From Gallionella sp. (lineage in GTDB: Bacteria; Pseudomonadota; Gammaproteobacteria; Burkholderiales; Gallionellaceae), in the NCBI GenBank assembly GCA_028688275.1, contig JAQTYN010000002.1, positions 62,001 through 126,000 on the forward strand: a DNA stretch of 64,000 nt, given 5' to 3'. A program made the position numbers and the translations under genes. The notes below the pieces were generated by a model that did not search any database, was not told the origin of the DNA, and saw only the letters and a list, made by a program, of their open reading frames with translations. Of the stretch, positions 30,801 to 40,200 are shown in pieces (the stretch's first letter is position 1; each line of letters begins with the position of its first letter).

Positions 30801-32069
30801 CGATACCACGCAAGTGGTTTGTGTTGGGAAAATAGCTGGGCTGAGTGTGCCACCGCTAAAGGTAAATCCTGCATTCGCGCCAAATTGTGCAACGGTATGC
30901 CCAGCACCACACCCCGTTGCGGTGTAAACTGGACTCGCCGCATTGGTCAAATGAAGTGTGGTGAGCGTATTGCCATCCGCCTGAAATTTATCAGTAATAG
31001 AAAGTCCTGTGTAGGTCACATTCCCCGTGTTGGTGACGGTGACTTCCACTCTAAAAGGCACTCCAGCCTGTATGGTGGTAATGGGTGCCCCTGCGTTACT
31101 GGTGAACTGCTTGGTCGCACTAATGGTTTGGACCGCGAGGCTGGGAGCAATACTGTCTGTACTTTTAGTCGTGAATTGTGTGTTCGTGATTGCATTTGCG
31201 GGCAAAATGATATTGGAATAAGTCCCTGGCGCGGATCCCACGATAGGCACACTGATTTTACACACCCCGCCATTGAGCAGTATCGTGCCATTAGTAAAAC
31301 TGATGTGGGCAGCCCCCACCGTACCACTGACGGCACTCCCCGCACCACAGCCCGATACAATGGTCGGTGCGGCTGCAATGGTGATATTGGTAGGCAAGTC
31401 CATCGCCCATTGCGTATTCGTTAAGTTGGACGAAAAGCTGTTGTTGGTTAGGTCGATAATGAGATTGGTTTGTTCCCCTACCAACACGGTACTTTTAGGA
31501 CTTAATGATAATGCCACTGAAGGGGAAGTGACGGCATTGATCGTCAGAGACTGGTTAATGCTTGTCAAACTATCTTGGCTAGGGTTGGCAGGATTAAATG
31601 TCAATGCACCTGCCAACACGGTATTCACGAGACCTTGATTGGTGCTAGATTGCCCCACCACATCAATATCAAAACTACAACCAGGCAGACCATTTGACGT
31701 TGCAGGGAGCGTCGCGTTACTAATCGCCACACTTGAGCCACCCGCCACAGCTGTTACCACCCCCGTGGTAATGCCATCGCCGCAAGTGTTGTTTCTGATA
31801 TTTGGGGGGCTCGCGACTATAACTCGTCCAGTGGCATTGGAAGGCAAATTATCCGTCATCTGTGCTCCCGTTAAAGCACCACCAGAATTATTGACGAATC
31901 CGATGTTCAGCCTAGATACGGTACCAGAATCGATTAAATTCAGGAAGAACCCCTTCACTGGTTCCGCAGAATTTGCTGCACCTGTTGCGATCAACATAAA
32001 CAGCCCAACCACGATAAGCTGCCAATTCAATTTGGAGTGCCAAGCAGTAGAGTTAGCTGGATTACGCAT
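21828..32069 (-). CDS. Giant secreted multi-domain DUF11/GEVED/SdrD-like surface protein
   Basis: This 3413-residue protein is the largest in the window. A Sec signal (hydrophobic run WQLIVVGLFMLIATGA, cleavage after NSA) leads into about 17 consecutive beta-sandwich modules of DUF11 type. Each has a TKxF-like opening, a DTLPxxMxV-like core and one Cys pair, as expected for an oxidised extracellular protein. Around 2480-2560 comes a SpaA-like module, then a GEVED domain (about 2560-2725, ending DGEVEDYAL), two near-identical repeats (SNGGTGTFTFTGTNGWANQN twice), an SdrD_B-like domain (about 3060-3150), and a C-terminal pair: a module with DANCNATIDAGE and a final DUF11 domain ending FTVQVQP. 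There is no LPXTG, lipobox or barrel. I start at ATG 32069; an upstream TTG would add seven residues. The likely role is surface layer, sheath or adhesion. Confidence 0.85.
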   Translation of the reverse strand: MRNPANSTAWHSKLNWQLIVVGLFMLIATGAANSAEPVKGFFLNLIDSGTVSRLNIGFVNNSGGALTGAQMTDNLPSNATGRVIVASPPNIRNNTCGDGITTGVVTAVAGGSSVAISNATLPATSNGLPGCSFDIDVVGQSSTNQGLVNTVLAGALTFNPANPSQDSLTSINQSLTINAVTSPSVALSLSPKSTVLVGEQTNLIIDLTNNSFSSNLTNTQWAMDLPTNITIAAAPTIVSGCGAGSAVSGTVGAAHISFTNGTILLNGGVCKISVPIVGSAPGTYSNIILPANAITNTQFTTKSTDSIAPSLAVQTISATKQFTSNAGAPITTIQAGVPFRVEVTVTNTGNVTYTGLSITDKFQADGNTLTTLHLTNAASPVYTATGCGAGHTVAQFGANAGFTFSGGTLSPAIFPTQTTCVVSVEVYSTATFASKSNSIPTTNIATTAPAVVNPYTALTANIAATAFVLAANANVVKSFATSPIAAGATGTFTITVNNTSAADFAALAINDTLPTNMTVNSVGANTCNTTGGTPVAGATTIALTGGTLASGTSCSVTFTVNAPNLTGAQFTYSNTATVNFTHLGIAETGLSSNTAQLKVDPLNVTTTKTFSPVGPITAGDGQTPTLDIAITNSSVAALSALSINDPMPNGMNVASFVSNNCGTSTNPAVGNTAIALTGGSLAAGATCHVIVTVNAPNTTAAAQTDANTATIGFNYYVGQTTPTSLTAAKSIIVNPLVVLPTKNFGAATINAGDITTLVLTIPNTSAVDFTSVSLTDALPTGMVVDSFVSSVGCGALTNPVAGNTTISLTGGTVLAGASCVVTVNVNALNTTAALKNFVNTGATVSVKHSGQATAQTFTIPSKTLAVNAIAVVPTKNFTTPVVAGQTSTMTITVPNTTTLALTNLTISDTFPAGMKVVSYGSTSAGCGALANPPAVNATSISMTGGSVAVGQTCTITLTVTAPNTGSTSLNYANTATTTFKNYAAQATAYSLTAAKTLVVDPITFTLTKAFSAPLIAVGATVQMSITLSNTSAANFSNLAITDPSGGGALLGGMTVQSVDSNTCNTTGGTPAVGATTIAMTGGTLAAGASCTVTFTVLAPTSGSYTNIAKAVFDVPGQVGILGTAQDVLVVDDLTATKAFGGGVNPTITIGGTDTITITIYNWSTTATKTAIAFTDTLGAAKGLIVSAAGANATNTCGGTFAPAASATSVSLSGGSLPVAPAAGTPSSCTLTFDVDGVATAGCYNNTIHVTATGSSTLIDPSPAYCVQALTGGYFNYTSKSFVPNTVLPNAISKASINWRYLQNGGATRGNAKIIDTLPLGLAVASPANAVVTCGGTTLTTAGTGTTTRLRANPIVSTVNATNDTITFDVLNLRNSTGVTNNNCVATFDVTGSALGTYNNILVPTDLTTDTASTNGAINTVIGTLNIVANLNITPVTKTFLPTTILTGGTSTVSVGWTNAAPTGTAAMTNVDMSDNLPANVSLAAAPNASYSCTTPTVNSTAVTPSVLGQKVTIRIPTMATGQTCTAKFDVTSNVAGAWNNTIAIGDIASATTPAFRNSTASPTRTLTVTDTIDLTVGTKTFTPATIIVNGISTVSVPWTNNAPTGSAAVTNIDFTDTLPANITVAAVPNASYNCGTLTSVTPTVTALRDKITIHVPSQAQGVTCTVKFDVTSATAGSGANWNNTIPVGGIISADNLLFKNYTASNAAALTVVSTINFSTVTKSAFSPSTIVPGFPSKVTVSWKNAAIAGTPAINNVQVTDSLPAGMRLATTPNASYSCTAPVVAATPITPTVVGQQVKLLIPSQAAQQTCTVVFDATSDTVGSYSNRIQIGDITSLDNAGYTNSTASAAVILTVNATNGFNAVRKTFTPATITAGGISQVAVRWTNNSTAGSIAVPNVDFTDGLPANVTVAATPNASYSCTTPTVNSTAVTPTVSSGRDVITIRVPSMAQGQTCTVLFDVTSTLGGTWNNQIPVGNIVSADYPNFQNTVVSSPTGGAPLNATPLTVTSNIGVSKIFSEHNLGNGAVTKLTIELTNPESQNLTGVSFTDTLPGAVVPQLLIAPTPNATTSCGSGTVTAVAGSRTVSLANGTIPMLFGGVVGRCTVTVDVIANFGATASGTLTNTIGVGAVNSTGPARTNSVAATDMVTIVSPTIITAKEFIPNSVLGRAATKLTVHIQNPQTYMQTNITFTDDMTNAGNGGLPANSILISPTPNASSTCGTSADWSFTKVGGGALTGGESAFHFSGGKVPARVGAVSGTCDVTIDVIPQLEGSYSNIIPTNALTTDNGATNPTNVTGSVTSVAGVSVIKAFSPNPSLVGQTLRLLITLGNSSLTTDFHSATVRDTLPVGLKIASTPNLTNGCGGTLTLNSATSPNYIDLTGGTITRSNNCVIGVDIVADTGCNYPNTIAVNALSVTDPSNNVYHNQQAGIDTAVVNASLKIIKLFNPTNDPGVFTFSVTPTADVTGASTLVVDKNTNFATVVPFAVNGGKTYTITETGNNPTLTSDYTTTYSCSNGDGTVLTTGTGTTFTVNQPASCGAATPNQQTIICTVTNVNNVTGSVADHGDAPAAFGDAAHTVSASPTVYLGNVIPDTDSVSSVATWQAQTTANGDDGAGTADEGIAQLLSSGSSSFPVLSTSPGNYSLTLRCAGATMANAVSGWIDFNRNNVFDAGERAQGTCSAVSNGTVTLTWTTFTGINVGATYARFRIASNASESSNVASLAADGEVEDYALTVTQGVSVTVTKVSNGGTGTFTFTGTNGWANQNITTVTSGSGVAGAAQSLTAAGMSTDIVETPVAGYTVTAINCIGLGAGGAASYDLPNRKVTLNAAATAAGSNISCTFTNTFTTGSTVTVTKISNGGTGTFTFTGTNGWANQNISTVTSGVEVSGATQTLTTPGAATDIIESVPPAGYSLTAISCTGLGLGTATVDLLNRKVTLDGLATTAGNTVICTFTNTLSGAATLTLRKQWLGAVVNDAVSVTATGLTSLSSVANTSNKLDSGTSQAVSAGNVITIGETYAVGSAANYTSFLACTGTAGLSGNVLTVGASDAAIVCTLTNTYSHGITGTVFKDNGVGGGTANNGIQDGGETGIAGVTITANQAGCAGTVCGTALTDSSGNYVLLLPSSVAGAITLTETNLSGMLSTGGSAGSSGGTYTRSTDTTAFTVVSGASYTGLNFGDVPENQFTTDGVQAAMPGTVVFYPHRFIAGTAENVSFVLSSVASPAIIGWSEVLYVDANCNATIDAGELIVPASMALTAGQEVCLLVKEFVPASGAMNAQNAVTITANVSTTFSGAAVSFSYVHHDTTTVGQPTSAGLVLVKSVDKTTAMPGDMITYTIAYTNNGSGILSNVVINDATPAYTLFQSADCGVLPLNFVLPCNITKPAVGSTGSIIYNFTGTLVPTSSGAVHFTVQVQP

Positions 32070-32111
32070 AATGGATACTTTCAAAAACAAATAATTGAAT
32101 GTTATGGAAAT

Positions 32112-32212
32112 GCTGATTTATTTTGAACTTTGCGTTCCAGAAATTGCGGGAACGTAAAGTTCAAAATAAAACACTGAATCCCCGCTTGTGCGGGGATGAT
32201 GAATAAATCAGC
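32112..32212. repeat. Nested palindromic element upstream of the giant gene
   Basis: The outer 11-bp arms GCTGATTTATT and AATAAATCAGC are perfect. Inside is a 22-bp stem with one mismatch (32117-32138 with 32149-32170), then a separate TCCCCGC-TTGT-GCGGGGA hairpin (32179-32196). The whole block of about 100 bp lies between the HEPN stop and the giant gene start, so it would fold in the leader or act as a small mobile element. Confidence 0.75.
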
Positions 32213-32227
32213 TTTACTTAGGGGTGA

Positions 32228-32704
32228 CTACATCTCAATCTTTAAAGAAGTTCTGGCATGTGCAACGATATTTTCAAAGGTCATCGCCAACGCCTCCGTC
32301 GCTAAAATCATTTTGCGTAAATTAAATGCAAAAGCCTCAGCATCCGCTTCATATTCATGCGACAGTTTATTTCTCACGGATCGAAGTTCTATCATTTCTT
32401 CTGATGACATCGCTAACACGCCCACCTTTTCAGCAATGGCGTAATTCTCAATGGCGGTATTCACCTTCTCTCCCGATGCGGCTAACCAACGTCGCAGCAC
32501 TTTATCGGCAAGATAATCCTGAAAGCGGGCAAACCGAGCGCAAAACCCACTTACCCGTTCTTTTTTAATTTCATCATGCGACAAATCTTCGACCCATTGC
32601 GCATCAATTTTTTCTTGCGATAACCAACTGTAAGAAAAATCTAGTTCGCGCTTAATTGCCATGCCGTGTTGCAGGGTCACCATCAAGTGTTCGTTTATAT
32701 TCAT
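32228..32704 (-). CDS. HEPN-domain toxin of a HEPN-MNT pair
   Basis: The 158-residue helical protein carries the HEPN RNase signature Rx4H in RSVRNKLSHEYEADAE near residue 110. HEPN toxins of such pairs (HepT-like) cut RNA and are silenced when the partner nucleotidyltransferase adds AMP to a Tyr near the motif; here Tyr of SHEYE is in the right place. It overlaps the MNT gene by four bases (ATGA), so the pair is translationally coupled. It lies within the surface-protein cluster but has no evident link to it. Confidence 0.8.
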   Translation of the reverse strand: MNINEHLMVTLQHGMAIKRELDFSYSWLSQEKIDAQWVEDLSHDEIKKERVSGFCARFARFQDYLADKVLRRWLAASGEKVNTAIENYAIAEKVGVLAMSSEEMIELRSVRNKLSHEYEADAEAFAFNLRKMILATEALAMTFENIVAHARTSLKIEM

Positions 32705-33000
32705 AACAATATACCTTGCTTCCCCTCTAAATGGATGCGCTGCAAGGGCGTTGCTTGGTCTTGTACCACCACATCTATCGGTAATAAATCGCCTAATTTG
32801 TACCCAATGCGTGCCACTAATTTGCTCGCTTTATCTGCTTTATTGGCTTCAAGACAAGGAGTTTCAATGTATAAATCAATGTCGCCGCCGCGAGCCGTAT
32901 CATCTGCCCGCGAGCCAAACAATCGAACGGTTGCGTCCAAACCAAATATCTCACGCACAGCAGCAACAATCGCCAGTCTTTGTTGCACAGTAATTCTCAT
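32701..33000 (-). CDS. MNT-type nucleotidyltransferase antitoxin
   Basis: This 99-residue minimal nucleotidyltransferase has the GSRADDTARGGDIDLYIE signature (GS followed by DxD) and a third Asp in PIDVVV. Members of the MntA family neutralise HEPN toxins by AMPylation. I start it at MRITVQQ (ATG 33000), with AAGGA 12 bases upstream; a GTG ten codons earlier is possible. It is followed directly by the HEPN gene. Confidence 0.82.
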   Translation of the reverse strand: MRITVQQRLAIVAAVREIFGLDATVRLFGSRADDTARGGDIDLYIETPCLEANKADKASKLVARIGYKLGDLLPIDVVVQDQATPLQRIHLEGKQGILL

Positions 33001-33092
33001 GATGCGTGATGTCCTTGTATTTTTGACCACATTTTTTCCGAACGTTGCGACTGTCAGCGTATCCTACCTACTCATAAAAACAGCCGACAACA

Positions 33093-34283
33093 CTATTGCT
33101 GCAAATCACCCTTTTGCTCTTCGCTATACACTTTGATAATAGCAGCAGGATCATTCGGATTGGTAACGATCAATTCCACACGTCTATCAATTGAGCGAGC
33201 GAGTTTATCGTCCGTTTTCATCAACAGTTTGGACATCCCGTGTGCGCGTGTAACAAATCGATCAGCAGGCAAACCGAGTTCAAGCAATCGGGTATATACG
33301 GCTGTCACACGACGTTGTGACAATTTCATGTTATAGCCTTGTTTACCACGGCGATCAGTATGTCCACCCAGTTCAAGTTTCAACCAAGGATAAGCATGTA
33401 GTGTCTTGGCGACAATTTGCAATACCTTCTCGCTTTCAGGGCTGATATTGTACTTATCAAATGCAAAGTGAACCGCATCAGGAATCTTATCCAGCTCAGG
33501 TGCAGGCATGGCAGTGACAGGAATGGCAGGTGGCACGATGACGGGCGGCACTACAACAGGAGGCACTACAACAGGAGGCACTTCGACCACTGGAGGCACT
33601 TCCGCCACTGGCGGTACAACAACAGGCGTTTTTACCACACAGCACTCAGCTTGCTCCAGCAAGCCTTGAGCTTCTTGCAAATTGCGCGCAGCATGCAACC
33701 ATCCTAATTCAGGTTGTTCGTGAGCCGCCCACAACAAATGAATTTCAGCTTTAGATAAGTAGCCTGCCGCACAAGGCTTGCTATGCTGCTTGGCGAGCGC
33801 AATGCGATCCCATAAATCCTCACGCACGCGCGTCGTGCCTCTGAGTACTTCTGGAATCGGAGCACCTTCGGGTTGATTATTTTCCAGCCAATCTATAATT
33901 TGCAATGCGCGTTGCAAGGCATCGTCTGCTATCCCAGTTTCATCTTTTTCAATGAATTCTTCCTGCGCAAAATCTAGCCACATCAAGGCTCTCGCAGACA
34001 AATCAGCACTCACCGTTTCATTGGCATCCGTTGCCTTCGCCACTCTTTCACGAAGGGCTATCAAATTTGACATCATGACGGGATCGGGTTGTGACGCATG
34101 AGCAGGAATTGCCATACAGAATGAAAGCAACAAAGCTGCCGTAGGTATCAATTTATGCGCACCCACAAAAGGAAACCTCAAAGAAACCTGCCCTTGTCGC
34201 CCGCACGAAAGCGGAAACCCAATTAAATCAGAAAGCTGGACTCCCGTCTTCGCGAAAATAATGGGTTTGTTGATATTTCTCAT
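33093..34283 (-). CDS. OmpA-family protein with helical domain and Pro-Val linker
   Basis: The 396-residue protein has an unusually long N-terminus before a signal-like hydrophobic run (LIPTAALLLSFCMAIPAHA, about residues 45-63). A helical domain of about 150 residues follows, then a Pro/Val linker made of PPVVV-like repeats (about 225-260). The C-terminal OmpA domain (about 275-385) has HFAFDKYNISPESEKVLQ, the peptidoglycan-binding GGHTDRRG with Asp, and LSQRRVTAV with Arg. It should tether an outer-membrane or periplasmic assembly to peptidoglycan. Its ATG overlaps the stop codon of the barrel-protein gene (ATGA), so the two are translationally coupled, strong evidence for a shared job. Confidence 0.88.
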   Translation of the reverse strand: MRNINKPIIFAKTGVQLSDLIGFPLSCGRQGQVSLRFPFVGAHKLIPTAALLLSFCMAIPAHASQPDPVMMSNLIALRERVAKATDANETVSADLSARALMWLDFAQEEFIEKDETGIADDALQRALQIIDWLENNQPEGAPIPEVLRGTTRVREDLWDRIALAKQHSKPCAAGYLSKAEIHLLWAAHEQPELGWLHAARNLQEAQGLLEQAECCVVKTPVVVPPVAEVPPVVEVPPVVVPPVVVPPVIVPPAIPVTAMPAPELDKIPDAVHFAFDKYNISPESEKVLQIVAKTLHAYPWLKLELGGHTDRRGKQGYNMKLSQRRVTAVYTRLLELGLPADRFVTRAHGMSKLLMKTDDKLARSIDRRVELIVTNPNDPAAIIKVYSEEQKGDLQQ

Positions 34284-37200
34284 GGTTTGCAATTCCTAGC
34301 AGCACCTTCATAGCGATTCGGGTCGCTAAACAAATCCTCATCGAATTTGAAGCGTAGACGCACAAAGAATCCTTTATCAGTGGCATTTTGTCCAATCAGG
34401 TCTGTGTCTTTGAAACCAAAGAAGTTATAACCAATGGACAACCACAAATTTGCCTGTAGTAAATACCCTGTTTCAGCACCCAAACCATAACGTATCGAGC
34501 GGAAACCACGATCTCCCATCACAGAACCTAACACACCCGCATCCCAACGTTCAGTAATATCCCACATCACACGCCCTGAAGCTAAGTGTGCATTGCTGTG
34601 ACTGGAAAGACCAAAGCTTTCATCGGTCAGCCATTTCGCGGCGTAATGTCCACTTGCCTGCCAATCGGAATCAGACTGGTAATTCACGTGAAGTGAAATA
34701 ATATCCATCACCCTTTTAATCGTCGCAGCAGATGTCGTATCTGATTCACGGCGGTGTTCAAATTTGGTCAATGCGTTCCAATCGTGATCTTCCATGTCTC
34801 GCCATGCTAAGCCCGCTTGCATACGATGCAGAATACGCACACCTGAAGTTGCGCCCTTGGTAGCATTTTCTGAGAACACTTGTTTACCAATCACCGTCCA
34901 GCTTTCCGACAATTTTTTGGCAATATCGACACTATTGAGCCAGCCGTCACTGTTATCCGAGGTGCGATATTCTAATCGTGCCGATCCCTTCCAGAATGGA
35001 TCGCGGGTATATTCAACCGCACCTGTATAGGCTTGAGAAGCGCGCCCTGCACCACCCGATATATTCGTCACGCGCTCAATTCCTGTATTGATGCGCAACC
35101 CTTCTGCAACTTGCCACTTATTACGCAACCCCACCGCAGCTTCGGCTTGACGACCATCCATCACACCCCGTGCACGATATTCGCTAAATACGTGCGTATT
35201 AGGTGTGTAATCTGTATCTATCCCAAAAACAGTGCTATTGGCGCGTTGTGTCGTGTTCAAGGCAAATGCACTGGTCAGGGAAGAGATAAATTCATGGCGT
35301 GCATACAGTCTGCCTCTATTCATCATCTGATATTCCGCCCCCAAGGCAGCGACCTTTTTGGTGCTATCGTGCACATCTTGCTCATACTCGGCATTCACAG
35401 ACAAACCTTTAACTTGTGGAATTTGCGAAATCGCTTTTAAGCGAGCACTCGTCACGTTCGTCGTAGGCACACCCACTACATTCATATTTTCATGTGACTT
35501 GCGCATCCCTGCTTCAACGCGGAAATAATCATTGATCGATTTCTCAATTTTGACCAATACACCATCACGTCTTGCACCTGTCAGTCTATCGCCACTTGAA
35601 ATGGCTTCACCACTGAGTGAGGTGGTTGCATCAACCCGAATCGTTCCTTTGGCACCTGATTCCATACGTCCTTTGCTAAGCAAGGAAGCAGCATTATCAA
35701 ATGTCGTATCAGAACGACCACTATAAATCCGACCATTAAATAGCGTACCATCTTGACGCAACTCAATACGTTGCGCTTTACCGCCACCCAACAATGCCGT
35801 ATTGGTGTGCGCCAACTCTCCTACAAGCACCGTTTTGTCAGCAAGCTTTACCGTGACATTTGAACCCATAATTCGGCTAGCTTGCATAGGGTTGCTATCA
35901 CTCACCATCATCATACCAACCTCAACATTGCTGTTCAGCTTAGCTTGTCCATCAACCCCAGTCACCCAGAAAGCAGTTCCACCTTGATCCATTTCATAAG
36001 TAATACGAATTGAGCGTGGATTTAGATTGGCATCTAAACTGGCAATCGGACCTTTGAACAACAAGCGACCTGTAAATTGTTCAATTTCGTAATCTGTAAA
36101 ACGGGTTTGCGGTTCTAGTTTCAAAATTACATTCGTCTGATTACGATCACGAGTCAAAATTTCGACTTTTTCGCTGTTAATCAATGCACCATTATTGGTT
36201 AATTGATAAGGACCAGAAGTACCGTCAGCGGGAAGCTCTTGTATCACTTGGCGTACCGTATCACGGCTGGCGAAAGCATTCACCATGACGCCAGCGTTTT
36301 CGTAATGCTCTTTTACCCCTGTTAATGAGCGATTGTATTGTGACAAAGAACGCGCAGGAATCATGTTTTGCGTACTAAAGTCACCATACATCAGGAAGGA
36401 CTTTCCTTGATCTACGCGCACATACAAGCGACTTGTTGATTGTGCGTCAAAGCCCCTATTAGACGAGTCTCCATATACTGGATAAAACTCATCAGGCTGA
36501 ATATCTCTAAATAAACGATCTTTGATGTTTTTATCGGAGTCATACGCTAAAGTCAGCAAGTACTCCCCTTTGACTTTACCCTTCAAGAACATTGCCGCGC
36601 GAACACCTGCGTTGCCTGCCGCATTCCCTTGAGACAAATGCCTAATTTCTTGATCAAAACTATCCTGTGCTGTCACGGGTGTTAAGCTACCCGCTTTCAA
36701 GCTATGCATATTCAAGGCACCTTCGACAATCCCTGCGACAATCATAGGGCGCAACTCAGGCAAATAGGCGATCAGATGTTCACCTTTCAATACGCCGCTC
36801 AAAATTCGAACCGTTTCTTGCCCTGGTACGGAGGGAGGCAGCAAATCAAATTCAGCCTCTCCATTTTCCATCGCGATTTGGATACCAGGCTCTTTGGGAT
36901 CTAAATCTTTAACTTGCCAATGTCCCTGTGTCGCTTCCAATGTTAAGTAGGTGCGTGATGTAACAAGCACGCCTTCCTTATCCTGTAATTTAACCTTAAA
37001 ATGCGCAGGTACACGCCCATTCGCCTCAATTGAGGAGGGTGCCTCAATCTTAATCGTTGCCAACTGATCTGGTGCGATGAGGGTAATCGTTTGCCGATCA
37101 CGCTCATTTCCAAATGGATCCAACTGAGTAAGTACTAATACATTTTCACCAGGATTGAGCGCGACGCCAACATATTCCCAAGCTTCAAGTTGCTTATCAG

Positions 37201-40200
37201 CAAGTTTACTTCTCTTACCGACGCGCAAATTATCCACTTCTTTACCATTAACACTCAAACGGAATACCGAACCCATGAGCCCTTTAATGCGCACGAATGT
37301 TTGTGCCATGGGCATTACGTCTCTATCCTTCAAGTCAATGAAACCCAATTTATTATCTAGGTTAGGCAGCAGGCCGTCCATATCGACCTGTGCCACAGGG
37401 GCGACAGGGGCACTTGGTAAACTTGAGTTCACACTATTCAATCCTGAGCTTTGTGCAATGGATTGATAGTTGTCCGCAGTGGATGTGCTGGGAGTCGTCT
37501 TAATCAGCTCACCACTCGCAGGCAAAATTCGTGCATCGGCTGGTGCGATGATAACGGGATTGGGATTCAAGCGATAATTCAACATCCGTTCAGTTTCTGA
37601 AACGGTATCTTTACTGTGACGCACTTTGACTTCATTCATCACTTCATCGGTACAACTATCGCTGGCAAAATCAGCCCGATGCAACTCTGAATTTTTCAAA
37701 TCTACAAAACGCCCGCCGCCCACGCCTGCGTGACGATTTGATATGATTTCCAGCAATGCCCCAATCGGCAAAGTAGTCTTATCTACTTTCAAGTGATGTG
37801 TGCGTGGATCCACCCCATAGAAAGAGTATTTACCATCGGTATCGGTAACGCCATATGTGCCATTCTCCAAATAGAGACGCACGCCTGGAATGCCTGGCTC
37901 TTCTGGCTCTTGGATATGGTTGCGATTGCAGTCCATATATACCGTTCCCAAAATATATGCTTTATCACTAAACACACCTTGCACAATCTGTACGCGTGCC
38001 TGTGCGATATTTGATCGAGCAGCACCACTGCTGGCTTGTACAGAATTTGTCGCTGTCCCCATCGCTGCCGTGATACCAACTGCGGTACGGTAGGTCAATG
38101 TCGCTGTGCCACCTGCAGCAAGTGTCCCCACTACAAATGTCAGACTAGGCCCCATCCCGCCCACAGGGTCAACCAACACGGCTCCATTCAAGCGTGAAGT
38201 TCCCAATTGATAAGTTAAGCCACGAGGCAAGTTATCCACCAACATCACAGGGGACAAGCTCACCGTCGTCACATTTTTGACGATTACGGTGTAATCAATA
38301 AAATCACCTATCTCAACCGTGGTCCGAGATGCTGTTTTACTCACCAACAAACCCGAACCTGGCACTATAGTGGGGTCAAGCGGAATGTGATTATTCACCG
38401 CATCTTGGGCACCTGCAAAAAGATTGAATGACAGGTAGTAAGTCGTTGGGCTGCCCACGGGAGGTGGGAAATCTTGTGCCTGAACAGGAAATTTTCCAAC
38501 CCCAGCAGGCGGGGTCAAGGCAATTGTTTGTGCAGGTATCAAGGTAGAAGGCGAAATATAGCCAGTGGGTGCTGTGACTTGAAGCTGGTAAAGCCCAGCA
38601 GGAGCCCCTGCCAATAATAAAAATTGATAATAGCCCGTCGTGCCCACGATTTGCGTTTGGTTTGCCAATCCCCCAAACAAATGAATCGCGGGATCAAAAG
38701 CTGGCGCGCAGGTCGTACATACGATCTTGACCATCGCACCAGGGACAGCCAGTCTCGTCACGGAATCATAGACCACCCCACTCGGATCTAAAGGCAAGTC
38801 GAGTTGAACCACATTCACTCCGCCAACTAAATTCAGCCCAGTAATCACGCCATTTGTTACTTGTGCACCTGTGGGAAGCACACCGCCCACAGGGGGGGTA
38901 CCATTACCAATCACTGGCGACGCGTAAAAAATATTGGTGCTAGGATCACGGAAACGCAACTGATATCCATTACCAGGCATCACTAGCGAAATAGTATATT
39001 GACCATTGGCTTGGGTAAGTGCCGTGCGTACAATCTGACCCGTAGCATTCAGCAACTCGACCTGCCATCCGCCCAAGCCTAACTCACCCACATTCAACGC
39101 TTTATTATGATTATTATCTAGCCAGACTAGACCCGAAACAGTCGCGGCAGGCCCGACAATAACGACAGGATCAGTTGCACCGTTATTGGCGGTGTTAGCA
39201 ATAGGTTCGCCTCCCCCCGCAACCAGCGCATTATTGGGAAACGGAGACGCTGCCACAGCAACCGCGTTTGGAATGACGCCAATTGCAAGATTAGTACTTC
39301 TTCCTCCAGCGGGAACAACAGTCGGATTTGAACATGTCACGACTTGCAAGACTGCACTGCACATCCAACCCACGCCACCTGAAGTGGTAGGATCGAAAAT
39401 TAGCCCTGCTGGCAAGGTATCACTCACCGTTACCACACCCGCACTCGGCGTGACACCAATATTGCTCACGACGAAATTAAATACGCCAGAAAATTCTTCG
39501 GTAAAGTTTCCGACATGACTTTTGGTTAACGTTAAGTCAGGCTGAGGCACGGAAGGCACAACCGTATAGGTCGCCATATTGCTATTCACGGTTTGTGTCA
39601 CTAAACCCACTGCATAATTTACCGTCGCGACGTTATTGGTTCGCAGACTCCCCGCCGCCAACCCTGGCAGAACGGTAAGCTGGAAAGATAAACGGATGGC
39701 CGCTCCAGGTACCAAGCTGGCAAAGACCGCACTGAGGGTCGTTTTGGCTGCCAAGGTGGTTGCACTATAAGTGACTCCAGCTGGATTACCCGCTCCTAAG
39801 TCGTTCAATGGAACGGCATCCCATTTCGCACTATTAGGAACGTAACTCATACCCGTGGAATCAAACACAGGCGCAGCATTTGCGACACCAATTATATCGC
39901 TTAGTGTGACATTCGTCGCAACCGCATTACCAATATTCACAATCGTCAAGGTTGCCGTGATATTCGTATTACTTGGACTGGGACCAGTAGGTATATCGAA
40001 GGCTTTGGTTATGGTCAGTACGGCTTGATTAGAAATCGTTAAAGTATCGGTATTGCTTTGCGTGGGGGCTGGCATAGCCGTTGCCGTCCCGCTCGCATTG
40101 ACGCCAATCTGCTGCGTATCGCCAGACAAAGCCGTTCCTGCTGCCGTAGCTGAAACCACGAAGTTAAACACAGCACCCGCTGGCAAGGTAGGCGTACTGG

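Noticed and set aside
21828-32090. Many open frames on the plus strand opposite the giant gene
   Set aside because: They are antisense to a Thr/Val/Ala-rich repetitive gene, lack ribosome-binding sites and change with each repeat. They are codon-composition artefacts.
32171-32200. CRISPR-like TCCCCGC-TTGT-GCGGGGA palindrome
   Set aside because: Only one unit exists, with no spacer-repeat periodicity and no cas genes in the window. It is treated as part of a palindromic element.
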